From Paraspadella gotoi (taxonomy: Eukaryota > Chaetognatha): DNA of 64,000 bases. Location: positions 7,883,301 to 7,947,300 of the forward strand of contig CM119264.1 of assembly GCA_051294375.1 (NCBI GenBank), in the 5' to 3' direction. The translations under genes and the position numbers were made by a program. Under the pieces are notes generated by a model. That model saw only the letters and a list, made by a program, of their open reading frames with translations. It searched no databases and had not been told where the DNA came from. Below, piece by piece: positions 34,858-48,774 of the stretch (position 1 is its first letter; the number at the start of each line of letters is the position of its first letter).

Positions 34858-37800
34858 ATGAATATGCCACGACTCGAGGAGAACGAGCTACTCAAGGAAG
34901 ATCTGCTTCAAAGGATCGGGAATGCTTTGAAGGAGGTACGGTTACTGTGGAGTGGCCCATGGAGGAAGGGAAAGTAGCTATGAATAAATAGCGCAACTAA
35001 AGTAATTTCATTCGTATTTATAAATGACCAATAACCAATGAGCATTGCTCAATCTGTAAATGATTCGGCTGTGTGGAATGAGTTTAGAAATTTCTTAATT
35101 TTTTTTTTCCCAGATCCACGCGTCCATCCTCCCTCCTTCTCCCCCTTCTCCCCCCGGCTTAACTGAACCTTATGAAATCATCTTAACCACCTCGTTGCCT
35201 TGTGTCACCGACCTCTGTCAAGCCGTATATGAAACGTTGTGTCACGGATTGCGGCTCAAGAATCGGGGGATCTGGCCCCTCGCCTTGGAGATTACGCGGC
35301 GATCGGGGATCAGCGAGATCTCGGGTCTCGTTAACGTGAAGACTGACAAAGCTCGAGGTTCGCCATTGTTGATAGCATTTTTTTATAGCAGAATCTCGAA
35401 AGCCCCTTAACGTATAGTTTACATATGATTTTTACCTTAGAAGTCGGGAAAACAAATTTTTTATACCGTTGATATGTCATAAATTGTAACGTCAACATAC
35501 TAGAATAAATCAAAATCATAAATGCGTATTAATCATTTATTAATCAGCTATTTTAAATGGAACGAACATGCTTTGATTTTCCTTTTTCTTTGCGTTCTTT
35601 ACAATTTTAATTTGCCTTCTTTCTCGACCAAGATTACAACTGTTTTTCGAGGCCATTTAATCGGGCTTCACCACATATTTCGGTTTCTTTGTTAACAGGT
35701 CGCGCTTGGCTCCTTTTGGCGCTCAATGAATTTTCGCTTGAAAGTTACTTTCGCTTTTTGAGCGAAAACCCAAATGTACGCCAAAAGTTTTACAATCAAT
35801 CTTCTTTGATACGAGACGAGAACTGCCTTCAGGTTCGATCCGCTGTGGCAACTCGCTTAATACAACTATTACCTAGGAAAGATTGATCAAACTATTAATT
35901 CTTCACAGGCGCTTTTGATGCTGTTGGCAGGATTAGAATACGTACAGTTCCAAAATGCTATCGATCTCCCTTTCCTCGATCATACGTTCTCTAACCGAAA
36001 AGGTCAGTAAATAAACTTGTTAAAATTGTTTGAATATTCCCTTTATAATCTCTCTTGTTAGAAGACGCTGATCGTCATTTACCCGAAGAATTCAAATCCG
36101 ACGAGGCGACTGGATTTGTTGAAGACCCTGCCACGATTTCTATCGACTCGGTAAGTCGTCGAATTCGTAAGTGAAAACTTTTCACGAACGGAATACTAGT
36201 AAATAACAATGCTTCTATATCTCTTACTCGCCACGCCTACAGTCTTCCCGAAATTCGGACTCCTCGGGTCGACGTCACTCTAGTCTCACGGAATTCATCA
36301 ACGACGACCTCTTGACCTCCGAACATTTCAAGATCCGCGGCGACCCCGACGAACCCTTACGCACCAACCAATCGCTGCCTCCGCTGCCCCCTCTCGATCG
36401 GCCTTTGCTTGATAGCGACAAGGCGTCGTCCCGTGCCGTGCGAGGAAAGATTGTGGCGGGCGAGAGTTTTCACGACGGGCATTCAGAGACGAACGCCCCG
36501 AGCGCCGCCGCCAGCGTTTCTAGTGCTGCCGCCAGTTTCGCTGCATCCATCGACAGACACATCCTGGGCATCGTTGAAGGCTCCGTCGCATCGAACGAGG
36601 GTCTTGTCGGCGCTACAGGTGTCACTATTGACTCCACAGTTAAAAATGAAGTTAAAAGTCGCAAATCGATTCCCGCAACAATAGGCGGAAGGATCGAGCG
36701 TATCAGTAAAATCAGGTCAGATCCCGAGGAAGAGTTGGAGGTGATTTCATCGACGAGAACAAAGCGGCAGTCCAGACGGCGAGAGGGAACCGATGATCGA
36801 GAAGATGATCGCTATTCTCTATACGATCGCCCAGTCGAAGCCGGCCTCGACGCCGTCGTTTCAGATTCTCTGTCAATTGAACGACGGGCTGTCAAAGGAA
36901 ACTCCACGCAGTTGTCCCGATTAAGGCGGGAGAAATCGGCCGGAAATTCACCTCGGAGCTCCCGAGAGCCGGAAGGTCGGAATGATCGGACCAAAGCCGA
37001 AGCCTCGGACGAGGATGGCGACTCCTCGGCAGAATTGATAAAGGTTTTGGATCGCCTTAACGAGGAAGATGTAAGGGAAGAGAAGGGAATTGCATGGAAG
37101 TCCTCGCGGGGAAAGGAAAGAAAAGGGGTGACTGGGAGGGAGAGCGAGAGTTTGCGGCCGGCCTTCGTCACTGAAGTGTCCTGGGCCGAGGTCAGGGAAG
37201 ACGACGAGGAAAGAAATTGGCGACGACCGATTCCAACTCCTGCCGAAGTTTTGGGTTTTGAAGATTTAGAAAGGGAGTTTGAAAAAACCAAGTTAGACGA
37301 TCCGAGAAAACAGAGAACTGAAAAAGATATAAATGCACCGCAAAGGGCAAGCTTTGGGAGAGAAAATCAATACTGGAAAAGGGAAAAAGAAAGCATTCCA
37401 CCTATTGATAAAAAAGGAAAAAAATTAAATGTGGAAAAAGAGAAGAGAGTTGAAGGAAATTCGTCAAATTCAAAAGAATCGAACGAATTGGAATTCAAAG
37501 TTTCACACTTTTCCGAGATTAATCTTTCCAGTTCGACAGGAGGTTTTAAGGACGAAGAAAAAACCTTAGACTGTGATGAAAAATACATTCGTGATATAAA
37601 GGCCGCCTGTGATGAAATCATTCCCGAAATGCACTTCAGCCTCTTTGATCAATCGAAAAGTTCCTCAACTTCTTCTTCATCTTTGGAATTTAAACGGCTG
37701 CGTCCAGCGTTTGCTCTTGACAGCGAGGTTTCCGTTGATCTCATGGAGTCCAAGCCCTTATCTGCGATGTTGACGTCAACTGAGTCGACAAATTGGCACG

Positions 37801-40800
37801 ACGCCGGGTTCGCGACAAAGCCCAGCGCCGAAGCGACGCTGCCAACTCAAATCTCCGATGAAAACGGCGCAACTCCGCTAACTACGGCCTGGAATGAGAC
37901 TGAAGGCATCCAGCCGATGCGAGCCAATTACAGTCCGGAAAGAGTGTGCGGGAGTATGAATCGCGTTAATCAAATGTTAAACGAAATAGAAAGAAAACGT
38001 GCGATCGAAAGAAAGCCTTCTCTCCCGGAACCGATCGTGGAAGTTGTTCCCGAAAGTCTCAGGTAGTTATCATAGTAACTTCATAGTATATCCATTGTCT
38101 AAATTTTGTATCCAATCCTAAACTTCGACGATTCGTAATGTCAAATTGCGGTCCCCTTCCAGCCTAACAAACAATCAGTTGCTGCTTATCGATCTTCACG
38201 TGCTCGAAGTCGATGGAGAAGAACTCGAAGCGACCTTTGGTTTCTTCATCGGCCACTCCAACGGCTCCTCTCGGAGTAGGGTCTTGGTGGTCTCCGACAG
38301 AGGAATCTACAGCATCGTTAAGACAAAGGTAATTCACTTTTGTCTCGCTTCTCATCGATTTCAATAGTTATTAATTTTTATCTTTTTGACTTTACAGAAA
38401 AGCCAAGCCGTCGATCACGAGGAACTGGAATTCGAGAAAGAGTATGCCCTTCCATATTTCAGGCTAGATCGCGTCGACATGGGCCTTGGAATGCAGGTTG
38501 ACGGTTTTAAATCTAGGTTGAATTCTAAAATTGCTTCGAATTGTTGTTAAAAATCTTATTACGGAACATATGTTTTTCCAATAGTACCTGACACTGTACC
38601 CCATGCCACCGGACGGCGCGTATCCCGCTGTTCTGAAGCCGCTGCACATCGCTACAGGAAATCAGGCAAAGTCTCATTCAATTCTTGACAAGATCAGCAG
38701 CCACGCCCCCTTTGCTGAAATATGCGCGGATATTAACAAACAGAAGGTAATTTTGTTTAAGCTTTTAGATTGGATAATTATTTAATATTCATTATACAAA
38801 CTATGCCCAAAATTTGACATTCGCTGTTCAAGAATTATACAGTCGGTGATAATTTTTTTAGATTTTTACTTGCAATGTAAAAAATATTATTATGCAAAAA
38901 GGAAAAACGTGAAAGAATATAAAAACGTCATCGAAAACTAACCTTAATAACTCCTTACTACCCTTAACGCTTACCACCACAAACCTTAACCCCCTCTCAA
39001 TCCTAACTACCTTTAACTTTACCCACCCTTAATCTTGACCACCCCTAACACAAACCACCCTTAACCCTAACCAACTTTAACCATCTCTAACTACCCTTAA
39101 ACGCCAATAATCTTTAATTTAATTGAAATTTTAAGAAAAAGTAATGATATATGCAGATAGAAAAATAACCAACTGGGTAGATTCCAGTCGTCGAAAGTAA
39201 AATTATGCCAAATTATGATTATTAGAAGCCACAAAAGTTCGCCCTTTCCTACTTGGTGTTTGGATTCTTGATCTTCATTCAGGCTTCGCTTCGACGAGCT
39301 GCGTGCAACGAACTCTCCAAGTCTTCAAACTCCTTCACCACCGTCGACTCTTCCTTGCTCTTTTACGCCCTCACTTTTTTCGACGACGGGCAGATGGCGG
39401 AGTCGCCGTCCGTTCGCAAGAGTAGCAAATTACCATCCGCTGGCTCGATTAAAAAGTCGCCGTACGCCGGTCGTGGGAAGTCTCCCTCTTCCACTTCCTC
39501 TTCCTCTTCCGAAGCTTCGAAAGAGGAAGCGACGATGGACGGAATTATGGCGATGAAACCCAACGCAGGTCCGTTTATCATTGCTTATGATTTTCAATTT
39601 TTCAATCTAATATTAAATAATATTAACTTAATTATTTTTTTTTAATCTCAGGATACATTCCCCCAGCGGTGACGGCGGCCATGTCTACGATTAAAAACAC
39701 TCTGGCCTCCGTCTCCTCAGTGGCCTTTCAGCTTCCCACACCCCCGCCCACTTCATCGAATGGCGCATCGAGCTGGCCGAGAAGTTACTTCGTGTTAAAA
39801 AATGGAAATCTCTTGTCTCTTGCTGCTGGAGAAAAGGAATTCGGTCCTGTTTTGCTTTTGAGGTCAGAGAAAGAGTGATTATGATAAAAATACTAGCGAA
39901 AAAGGTTTGAATTTTTATTAGATAAATTTATATATACTATGTAATTTACTGGAGAACATTTTATTTAAAGTGATGTCGATTCCGTGCAAAATTCTGAAGA
40001 CGGCGACTACAGTTTTACGATTTTTCTTAAAGATGGCAGCAGTTTGGTTTTTCGAACGGAAACCAATGTCGAGATGCAGCGCTGGATTAACGTTTTTCGT
40101 TCAAATCTGGTATATAACTATAATACAACTATTAATAGCAACGTACTGGGTAAAATATAAATTGATAATTAACGTGAACCACCCTCTACCGAAGTTTTTT
40201 GACACTAGGCACGTTTATTTATTACTATCTTTGCCAAACACATTTTTCAGACGTATTAATTTGTATATGGTTGATTAAGTTTTTAATTTTTTTACGCTTA
40301 AAAACAGGAAAAACCTTTGGACTTTAACGTTGACGCTCTTTCGACCTTCACGTCCGGTTCCGTGGTTTTGACACCGCAAGGCCTTATTTTTTGTCACCAA
40401 GGTAACGGTTACATTTACTTATTAACGAGGCCCTTCATTTCCTGGAGTTGTTTTTCCCACAGATTTGGACTCTGATTTTGTTCGCCCCTTGCTTTCTGTG
40501 CCTCTCACTGAAGTTCTCGCGCTGTCAATCGATACAGAGTCAGACTTCTTCTGCTGTTTGGTAATTTATTTATGGAACCATGCTAGTTAAAAAGATTTAT
40601 TGCGAACTCCTCGGCTTTTCCATAATGATTTCTTTCTTTCTTTCTTTTTTTTTTTTTTTGAAAGACCTTGGACGACAAATCAAGCGAGTTCAAAGAAACT
40701 GATCCTAAAAGTCGGTGCATATTCTTTTTGGCCGAAAAGGAACGACAGCTTTTCGTTGACGCCCTTTGTTCTGCTTGGGCTAAGGTTTTTCAGGTGAATA

Positions 40801-40969
40801 TTTTCTCCTTAATAATAACATTTACATTTTAATTGTATGATGGTTTATATCATTTTTATGCCAGGTCCCAATGCCTGTTGAGGTGATGGAGGATTTGGAC
40901 GTGCTGCATGAACTCCGAACATTCAGCTTGAAATACACAAAATTGCTGCAGAACTCTTTTTCGTCATGA
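34858..40969 (+). CDS. PLEKHM2: PLEKHM2/SKIP-like RUN and PH domain protein, complete, 1315 residues
   Basis: PLEKHM2 binds ARL8 on lysosomes through its RUN domain and recruits kinesin-1 for outward lysosome transport. Exons: 34858-34935, 35114-35357, 35699-35832, 35909-36002, 36062-36150, 36243-38062, 38163-38328, 38398-38496, 38585-38746, 39283-39568, 39652-39862, 39971-40109, 40308-40401, 40463-40560, 40665-40793, 40865-40969 (3948 nt). RUN domain at about residues 27-190: LCQAVYETLCHGLRL, RGRAWLLLALNEFSLESYF, ALLMLLAGLEYVQF. A large exon encodes a charged, probably disordered middle (residues 214-819) with W-acidic-like motifs at W527 (VSWAEVREDDEE) and W731 (STNWHDAGF). The PH domain at about 1085-1174 includes SYFVLKNGNLLSL and ends EMQRWINVF with its conserved Trp. 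There is no C-terminal zinc-binding RH domain, which argues against PLEKHM1. A poly-A signal AATAAA lies at 41008. Confidence -1.
38939..39110 (+). repeat. Degenerate telomere-like CCCTTAACC repeats in a PLEKHM2 intron
   Basis: About 170 bases of variations on ACCCTTAACC/CCTAAC, including TTAACCCTAACC. They lie in the intron between 38746 and 39283. The repeats are irregular and too degenerate to be a live telomere array. Confidence -1.
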
Positions 40970-41007
40970 TCCCCCGTGCCAATTTTTTTATTGCCTTGGT
41001 ATTGTTT

Positions 41008-41013
41008 AATAAA
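41008..41013 (+). terminator. Poly-A signal AATAAA for the PLEKHM2-like gene
   Basis: A canonical AATAAA 39 bases after the stop codon, followed by T-rich DNA. Confidence -1.
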
Positions 41014-41847
41014 ACTTTGTTTTTAGCGTTGAATTTTTTTACTTCGAAACATGTAAACTTTTAGATGTTTTTAATGATTTTTCTATGAATTTCTTGTCAT
41101 TGTTATAAGCTGCCTCGTCTTAGACAATAGGAGTCGCTTTATGTCGCAGTGTTAAAGAATTGTCTCATTCCAAACAAATGTCCTCGATTTCGAATTTCGA
41201 AAATGTTTTTATTACGACTGTGTTGAAATAAAATTTCTTTGTATTTTTTTCGTATCTCCGTTACAGATATTAAATTTTATATAAGAACTTTGTTCCGATC
41301 AATTTGTCTTAATTTGAATTTTAGTAAGCCTGAGTTCATCATTAGCGGCTTTAGTTTGTCGCCCCATAGAAGTTTAAATAGTTATGCTATATCAAAGACA
41401 TTCCCCACCTGTAGTAGCTAAACAAGTAATGATTGTCGGCAGTCATTCCTGCAGGTCTGAACCGAGTTTTCAGGTGGTGGTAATTTGTCCCTCCTGTGGT
41501 ATTAGGCTCAATTACGTTATAATGAAATAAGGAAGGGGATCATTCGACAATCTATAGTATCTATCTAGTATCTATAGTATAAGCATATAAATATGATTCG
41601 CTTTTAAAGTTATCCTTAGTCTTCGTGAATGAAAAGTTTTGTTGTCGCCCCTACCCGAAAGCAAAACGTCTTCCTTACAAGATTTAAAACGCTCAATTTA
41701 TGCAGATTTTTTCCCGTCTTTCACCTGGTTTTTTATCACGGTCTTTCACCGCGTTTCACGTCCTTTCTTCCAAGGTGGTTCCAACCATCAATTAGCCATT
41801 TCGAGAATCCCCGCTCTCGCCTCGCCGCGAAGGACGTCGGATTTGCC

Positions 41848-41885
41848 ATTGGTCGAGCCGCGGAAAGGCGTCCACCGATTGGCCG
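41848..41885. promoter_or_regulatory. Possible promoter: paired ATTGG (inverted CCAAT) boxes
   Basis: CCATTGGTCGAG and CGATTGGCC lie about 30 bases apart in a GC-rich island. A TATAAATA sits about 260 bases upstream. No coding exon was found next to it, so its target is unknown. Confidence -1.
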
Positions 41886-44499
41886 GAAACTCGTCTCGTC
41901 CTCATTAGCGGGATCAGTTGCGTCCGGAGCCAAGAGGAAATTAGAGTATATGCCATCCTAATTAAAACTCGTTATTGATGATATTTGTAGAGGATTAATT
42001 CTTCCTAATGAAGCGCTTAATCAGGGACGAGGCGCAGGAGCGAAGCTTTCCGTTTTTTAGCTTCCCTTTTTCTCGCTCATCCTTACGACCGTTTTTTTCT
42101 TCTTTTTTTAAAGTTTTTATTTCTTTTCTGCGCGAGGGAATCTGTTTCGTCTTAGGATTCGACAACATCTGTTTCATGTCGGACCATTAATTATTTTAAT
42201 TATTCAACGTTCAATATTAACGAACAAGTTATTGTAAAATGTTGATAATTCAAGTTACTGAATTCTGTGAACAATGAACGAAATTAACTTCACCATCAAC
42301 GAGAGCCTGCTAAGATAAATTTAAATTAGATCAATTTAATATTTAAGGATAAATTGCCACAGAATTTCCGCAAAATAATTAGTGGTTGAACTCGAAGAGT
42401 CGGTGTTTTGACGTCGAATCTTCGTTCATATTTCATCGGGTTTGTTTTGATTGTCATGATTCTTTTTCTCGTCGCGTCTCTCATCCCTCGGTCCCGCGTC
42501 ATCGCTAATCATGAGTTACGGCTTCGGCGTCGCTGGGACGACGACGTCGCCGCAGCCACCATCACCGCCACCATCCTTCATTCCCCGGAACTTACGATGC
42601 GATAAGATTATCCTTCGCGTTTAGCCTCAGGCTTTTTGGTACGTATAATTCTTATCTTATCCTCTTCTCGTAGTTTGCCTCCTTGCTCTTTTCGTCTGAT
42701 TACATTTTTATTTATTTTAATTCACTATTCGATAAAGAATAATATTAATGTTACTTATTATTGACATACCATTTCTATTTTTTAAATACCAGCATCACAA
42801 ACTGGAAATAATTTCTCGAAAACTCCGAAATTTGCTTTGCTCCGACTCTTCGCGCTGCATGTTAAACAAATGCGGAATTTTTCTCACATCTCTTGTAGGT
42901 TGTAACCCAATTTTCCTCTCTTTTACTATTTCTTCCCGGCTACCACCCTCTGCTACATCGATAATTCCTTCCCTCTTTTCAATCCTCTTTCACAGTCACC
43001 CACGTCACTCCTCACTCCTCACTCTTCCAAAGGGAAGCGCTCCTGCGTGAAGCGTGACCTCCGAGGAAGAACTAAACCGCGTTTCAACGAGACTCCATAA
43101 AAAACATTTCATTTCGAATCCATGAGCGAAAGGGGAAAGGAGGGGCCACGAAGAGGAGGCGAGGGGAAGATGATAGCGAAGGATATGACTTGAAACCCAG
43201 CGTGTTAATTGATATAAAGAATTGTTATTGTTATAGGGGAATAGTTATATAGGAAAAGGTGGAACAAATCTATTGGATGAAGAGATGCGGCTATGGAAAA
43301 GGAATAAATAAGAATAAGAAAGGACAAAATGATTGGAAAAGACTGTGTAGACAGCGAATAGCAAAGGAAAGAAATGTTTGTTTCCCTTTTTCTTTTCTCT
43401 TTCCTTTTTTTCTCTTCCTTTTTTGTTCTCTCATATTATTCGTTTTGTCTCTCCTCGCCTGCTGCCCCCTCTTCCTCAGTCGAGCAAAACCTCACCTCCT
43501 AAATTTGGAATTCGAGAGATTTTTACGACGACGACAACGACGACGACTTTAACAACAACAACGACACCCGAAAAGATAAAAGGATGAAGCGCAAATCACG
43601 GGGCGGTCGTTTTGGAAAAAGAGGGGGGGGGAGTTTCCTTTGAAGCGACGCCTCTGACTTGAATCGAAGAGGACGCATTACCATTCGGCGTCGATTCGGC
43701 GTGGAATGGCATCTTGGTGCCATTTCAGCGTCGTTTTTGTGCCACTTTGGTTCTAAACTCACCGCTTAAAGCTTAAAGAATTCGTTTTGACATCTCATCT
43801 CATAACGCAAAACCTTCTCTATTGGTCATTGCGTCATTGCACTGATATTCAGAGATTCTATTAGCCATTTGGTTCCTTTAAGTCATAGGAACAGAAACTC
43901 ACGTGATTTTGAGTTTGGCAACTTGATCTTCGATGTTCACCACAAATTTTATTCGCAATGTATAATATCTTCTTCAATTTCTGTTAAATATCAAAAATCT
44001 CATGAAAAAATCTCAGGAAATTGAAACCAAAAATCGAAAATAATAGTCGTGGCATTATAATTTGTCATAATTTGACAATTATGACAATTATGACATTCAT
44101 TGTGACAACAGATACTTTTTCTAAACGGGCGGTTTGGTCTCAGTTAGCTATTAAACAGAAATTGATGATCAATTTGATTTATAAATCTCTTTCCGACTTT
44201 CGCTCTTCTTTCTCCGATCCTCTCATTCTCTCTCCAGTATTTCACGAGCTCCGTTTATCGAAATGAATGGAAGAAGGCGGCCGCCGTAATGTCCATAATT
44301 TGTGGAGTAAATACGACGCTGAAATAAAGAAAGACCGACAGAGCGAGAAGAAGAGGAAGAGGAAATAAAAGGAAGAAGAAAAAGAGTTTTTTTTTTTTTT
44401 GTTTCTGCGGTTGAGTTTGAATTATTCCGCGGTTAAATCATCACCAGAAAGAGAGGGAGGGGTAAGAAAAAACGGAAGAATGATAATATTCATTTTGTT

Positions 44500-44570
<71 letters not shown>
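44500..44570. repeat. (GA)n microsatellite
   Basis: About 65 bases of GA dinucleotides after AAGAG. Confidence -1.
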
Positions 44571-44573
<3 letters not shown>

Positions 44574-44903
44574 TTTGTCTTGCTGTCAGCGACTAGGAGC
44601 TGGCGTCTTAATTAGTTCATGAGTTAATTTTGTTGCGAAAACCAACGACCTAAAACAAGCGATGTCGTCGTCGTTGTCGTCGTCGTCGTCGTCGTTTTCT
44701 TCAACCCGTTTACTCGATACTTACTGAGATAATTAGGGAAAAATGAAACAAAACACTGAACTGTTCTGTGGGGGCAGGGGAGGCAGAGCGAGAAAAACAA
44801 AAAGAAAAAGCGAGAGAGAGAGAGAGATAGAGACTGTGGCATAAGCACGGCTGGGTTTCAGGCAAAGCGAAGGAGAGCGAGAGAGAAAAAAGGGGGAAGA
44901 GCC

Positions 44904-44983
<80 letters not shown>

Positions 44984-45382
44984 AGGGGAGGAAAGAGCTA
45001 ATTAGAAATGCTCTGTAATGAGTTATGAAAGTTTTAAAGATGGTAGGAAAAGATAAATCCTCGAGTGGAGAAGAGAGAGTGAAGAGAAATGGAGTGACGG
45101 AAAGCCCTAATGGTTTTCGACCCCGCTTTGCTTTTTCTTTTCTTTTCTTTTCTTTATTTTGATTCCTTCCTTTTTTTTTCTTACTGTTTCGTTATCTTAC
45201 TACTCAATATGTACCAACCCTCTCTCCCCCATTCAACTTTCTCCCAAATCCCTCATCCACTTTTTTCACCCGGAAAAACTTTGCCCCTCTCACAGTTTTG
45301 TATTTGCCAAACCTGTTTTTGAAGCATCCGTACAGGTGTCGTCTTTTCCCTGACTGATTCCATTTCTAATTAGCCTGCCAAA

Positions 45383-45384
<2 letters not shown>

Positions 45385-45452
<68 letters not shown>
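45385..45452. repeat. (CT)n microsatellite
   Basis: A pure CT dinucleotide run of about 65 bases. Confidence -1.
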
Positions 45453-45455
<3 letters not shown>

Positions 45456-45906
45456 GACAATTATAAAATCATTTTCATTTCTGTTGCGTTGTTTCCTTTT
45501 CATTAGTCATATTCGAATATACATTATGTAACGACTACGGAATAGTAATGTTCGTTACGAAAATAGGTTCTGTCATTTTTGCATCGAAGCGGCGCAGCTG
45601 ATTTTTTTTCTTTCCTTTTTAAAAAAAAAACAAAAATATAAATCTGAAAACTTTTTTAAAATCTCGAAATTTAAGCTCCAACTTTAGGGAAAAAACATTA
45701 CACAAATGAGAAGTTTCATTAAGCTCCATGGTTTTTTAATTTATTTGAAAAATAGTAGGGAGCTCAAAAAAAGAAAAAGAAAAAGGCGGCCTTTTTTTTT
45801 TAAATTTAAGCTCCTTCTTAAAGAGAAAGATGTATTGAAATGTGTTGTAATTAATTAGTCCCATCAACTTAACGATTTTCTTCGACATTTTTTCTTCTTT
45901 CTCTCT

Positions 45907-45985
<79 letters not shown>

Positions 45986-46099
45986 GTCTCTCTCTCGCTC
46001 TACCTTCTCTTTTCCGTAAGATTTTGCGAAATTAAACTCATTTTCATTAAAAAAGCGGAAGACGCACCTGAACCGAGAGGCGCGAATCGGGAGAGAGGT

Positions 46100-46240
46100 G
46101 ATGGGCGATGTTGGTTGGAGTCGCGGGGTGTTGGCTGGAATCGCAGGGTGTTGGTTGCTCACTTGGAGTGCTCGTTGGATGTGCCAGGAGAAAGTTGGAT
46201 TTCTCGAGTGTTGTTTGGATATGCCGGGTGGTGCTGACCG
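46100..46240 (+). repeat. Degenerate minisatellite, GGGTGTTGG-type unit
   Basis: Roughly 20-30-base units around GGGTGTTGGYTGGAATCGC, GAGTGYTCGTTGGATRTGCC and similar. About five diverged units are seen. Confidence -1.
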
Positions 46241-47482
46241 TAGTCGCTTGATGCTAGTTGCACACATTATGTTTGACTCATACATTCTTCAATGAAGAAT
46301 CTTCATAAAATTGGCATTAAATATTTTGATAAATTGAAAAAAAAAAAAAGACTTATACTTCTTTTATTTTCGTACACATTTCGAAATATGTATTACATAT
46401 GACATAATTTGCACTTTGTTGAGGCTTGTTGAATGAGGATGATTTAGCCTGCAAAATTAACTCCTAAATTCCAATGAGCTGAGGTTTAACCATTTAACCA
46501 ACTCGGATTTTTCGAAAATTCTTCGTAAATGAAAGTCCGAAGACGAAGGCGACCGAATTTCAAATTCGAAAAGAATCAGTAATTTAAAAATAAAGAGAAA
46601 AAACTAAAAAGCAACCGAAAAATTGACTAAAATAAAAGAACTAAATTTTTAGAGAAAAGAACTAAATTTCCAAAAAAAAAAAGAAAGAATTTAAAACGGA
46701 GACCAAATTGAAAAAAAAAAGAGGGCGCGTTTAAAATTTAAAATCGAGGATGAGGAACAAAAGATCAGCTGCCGTCGATTTGGTTCGCGCCTTTTCGACT
46801 TTCAAGGATCTCATCCGATCGACGGGGGAGTTGGAGGGAGGAGGGGGGTGCAGGGAGCGGAGGGTAATCAGAAAGGAAAAAGGAGTCAATCAAAGCCGGG
46901 TGTATGTGGGTTTACAAATTTTAAATTGTATAAACTTCTTTGATGCGTACCGAGTCCCTGTCATTTTTTCCTTCGCCGATCTCGGCCTCTGAATCCTCCC
47001 CAGTCTCAGTCTTTTTGGCCTCCCCTCTGTTAGCCTTTCTGTCCTCTCCTTTCTAACTGGCCTTTCTGTCCTCCACGGTCTCAGACGGGATCTTAACTCT
47101 CGGCTCCGAATCAAAATCCTCGAGACGCGAGACGCGACACCAACACCGCCTGCCGACGCCGCCTGCCGACGCCGCCTGCCGAACGGTGGGTGCGGTTTGT
47201 TATGACAAAATCCGAGAAGAGGTGAGGGTATGGGGAGATAAATGTTATTTTCGGTGGTTCAAATTACAGGCAGCTGGCTATTTGACAAATCAGCCAATTG
47301 AGCTTTTAATCAAGGTTTTTTGTCGATGAAAAGCTTGATAAAAATAAATAATTCGTTCAACAACAAAAAACACGAAAAAAAAAAGGACAACAAGAGACAG
47401 AAAATCCGTGAGGAGTCGATGAAAGATGAAAGTTGTAGATGTTGACGTTGGCACCGGAATCGCGTCCCTTCGCGCCTCACGC

Positions 47483-47592
<110 letters not shown>

Positions 47593-48184
47593 GACTCCGA
47601 GCCAAAGAAGAACCGAGAGATTTTTCACGGGCGTCTGCTTCGGAAACGCGTGCCATGGTGAATGGGGAGAAGGAGAAGGGGGATGAAGACAAAGGGGGAA
47701 GGATGAGAGGTGGGAGGGAGTAAGAGTGGAGCCTAGGAGGGGGGGGAAGTTGAGACAGAAGAGAAAATAGGTTTGAAGGTTTCAGCTGAAGTGCGGAATA
47801 TACGAAAATTCACTTAGAAATAGAATACAATATGGACTACGTAAAAATACTTTCTTTTTAAAATGAAAAGCTTCGATTGCTGTGGTCAGCCTAAAAAGTT
47901 TTTTTTTTGGTATGAATAGCTGGGTTATTTTAGCATCTTGTTTATTTACAGTTCACAACACAGTTTTCATTGACAACGAATGGTAAAGGGAGCGACGTCT
48001 GGACTGACAACCACAGGCGTCCGCGTTTAGTCGTCGATGCCAAATCCACTTCCGGTTGGCGCGCCAAAAACACGTCACGGCGACGACGAGGACGACAACA
48101 ACAACGACGAAGACGAAATCGTCACCGAGCCAAAGAATAAAAAAAGAGAAGCCAAAGATAAATTTATGTACAAAAAGAAAGAAT

Positions 48185-48190
48185 GAAGGA

Positions 48191-48281
<91 letters not shown>

Positions 48282-48310
48282 CAAGCAAGCAAGCAAGCAA
48301 GCAAGCAAAA
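48185..48310. repeat. (GAAA)n then (GCAA)n array
   Basis: A tetranucleotide GAAA array of about 95 bases that changes to GCAA for about 28 bases, as if a point mutation in the unit had been amplified. Confidence -1.
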
Positions 48311-48730
48311 AAGAAGAAAAGAAAGAAAGTAAGTTGGAAGTCGAACCGCAGCCTAAAGATGGACAATCAGCCTTTCGTCGATATAAATTTAGAAAAAAAA
48401 AAAAAAAGAAATAAGAAAACAAGACGATATAGAGAAAACGAAGAAGACGACGCCGACGGGCAGAACAATGACCTCATCGACGATCCCGTTGTCGTTGACG
48501 ACCATAATGACGACCATAATGACGACCACGGAGGGGAATCAGAGAGAAATCGAAAAATAACCGTCGACGAAAAGTTAATCGGACGATTTCATCGGAATTA
48601 ACGACGCCGCCCGATCAATAATAAGTCAATGACGGCGCTGGTGACGCCGAAGACGCCGCGCGCTGCCAAGACTTTCGTAAATATCATATAAGATTACTGT
48701 TGGAAGATTACCGAAGAGCATCGCGCCGCC

Positions 48731-48774
<44 letters not shown>

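Noticed and set aside
42408-42605. 65-codon frame with one hydrophobic segment
   Set aside because: It opens with TTG rather than ATG, has no promoter, splice or family evidence, and lies in repeat-rich DNA.
48056-48601. 181-codon Lys-rich open frame and its Phe/Leu-rich reverse
   Set aside because: Both arise from the GAAA array; the non-repeat parts have no recognisable domain.
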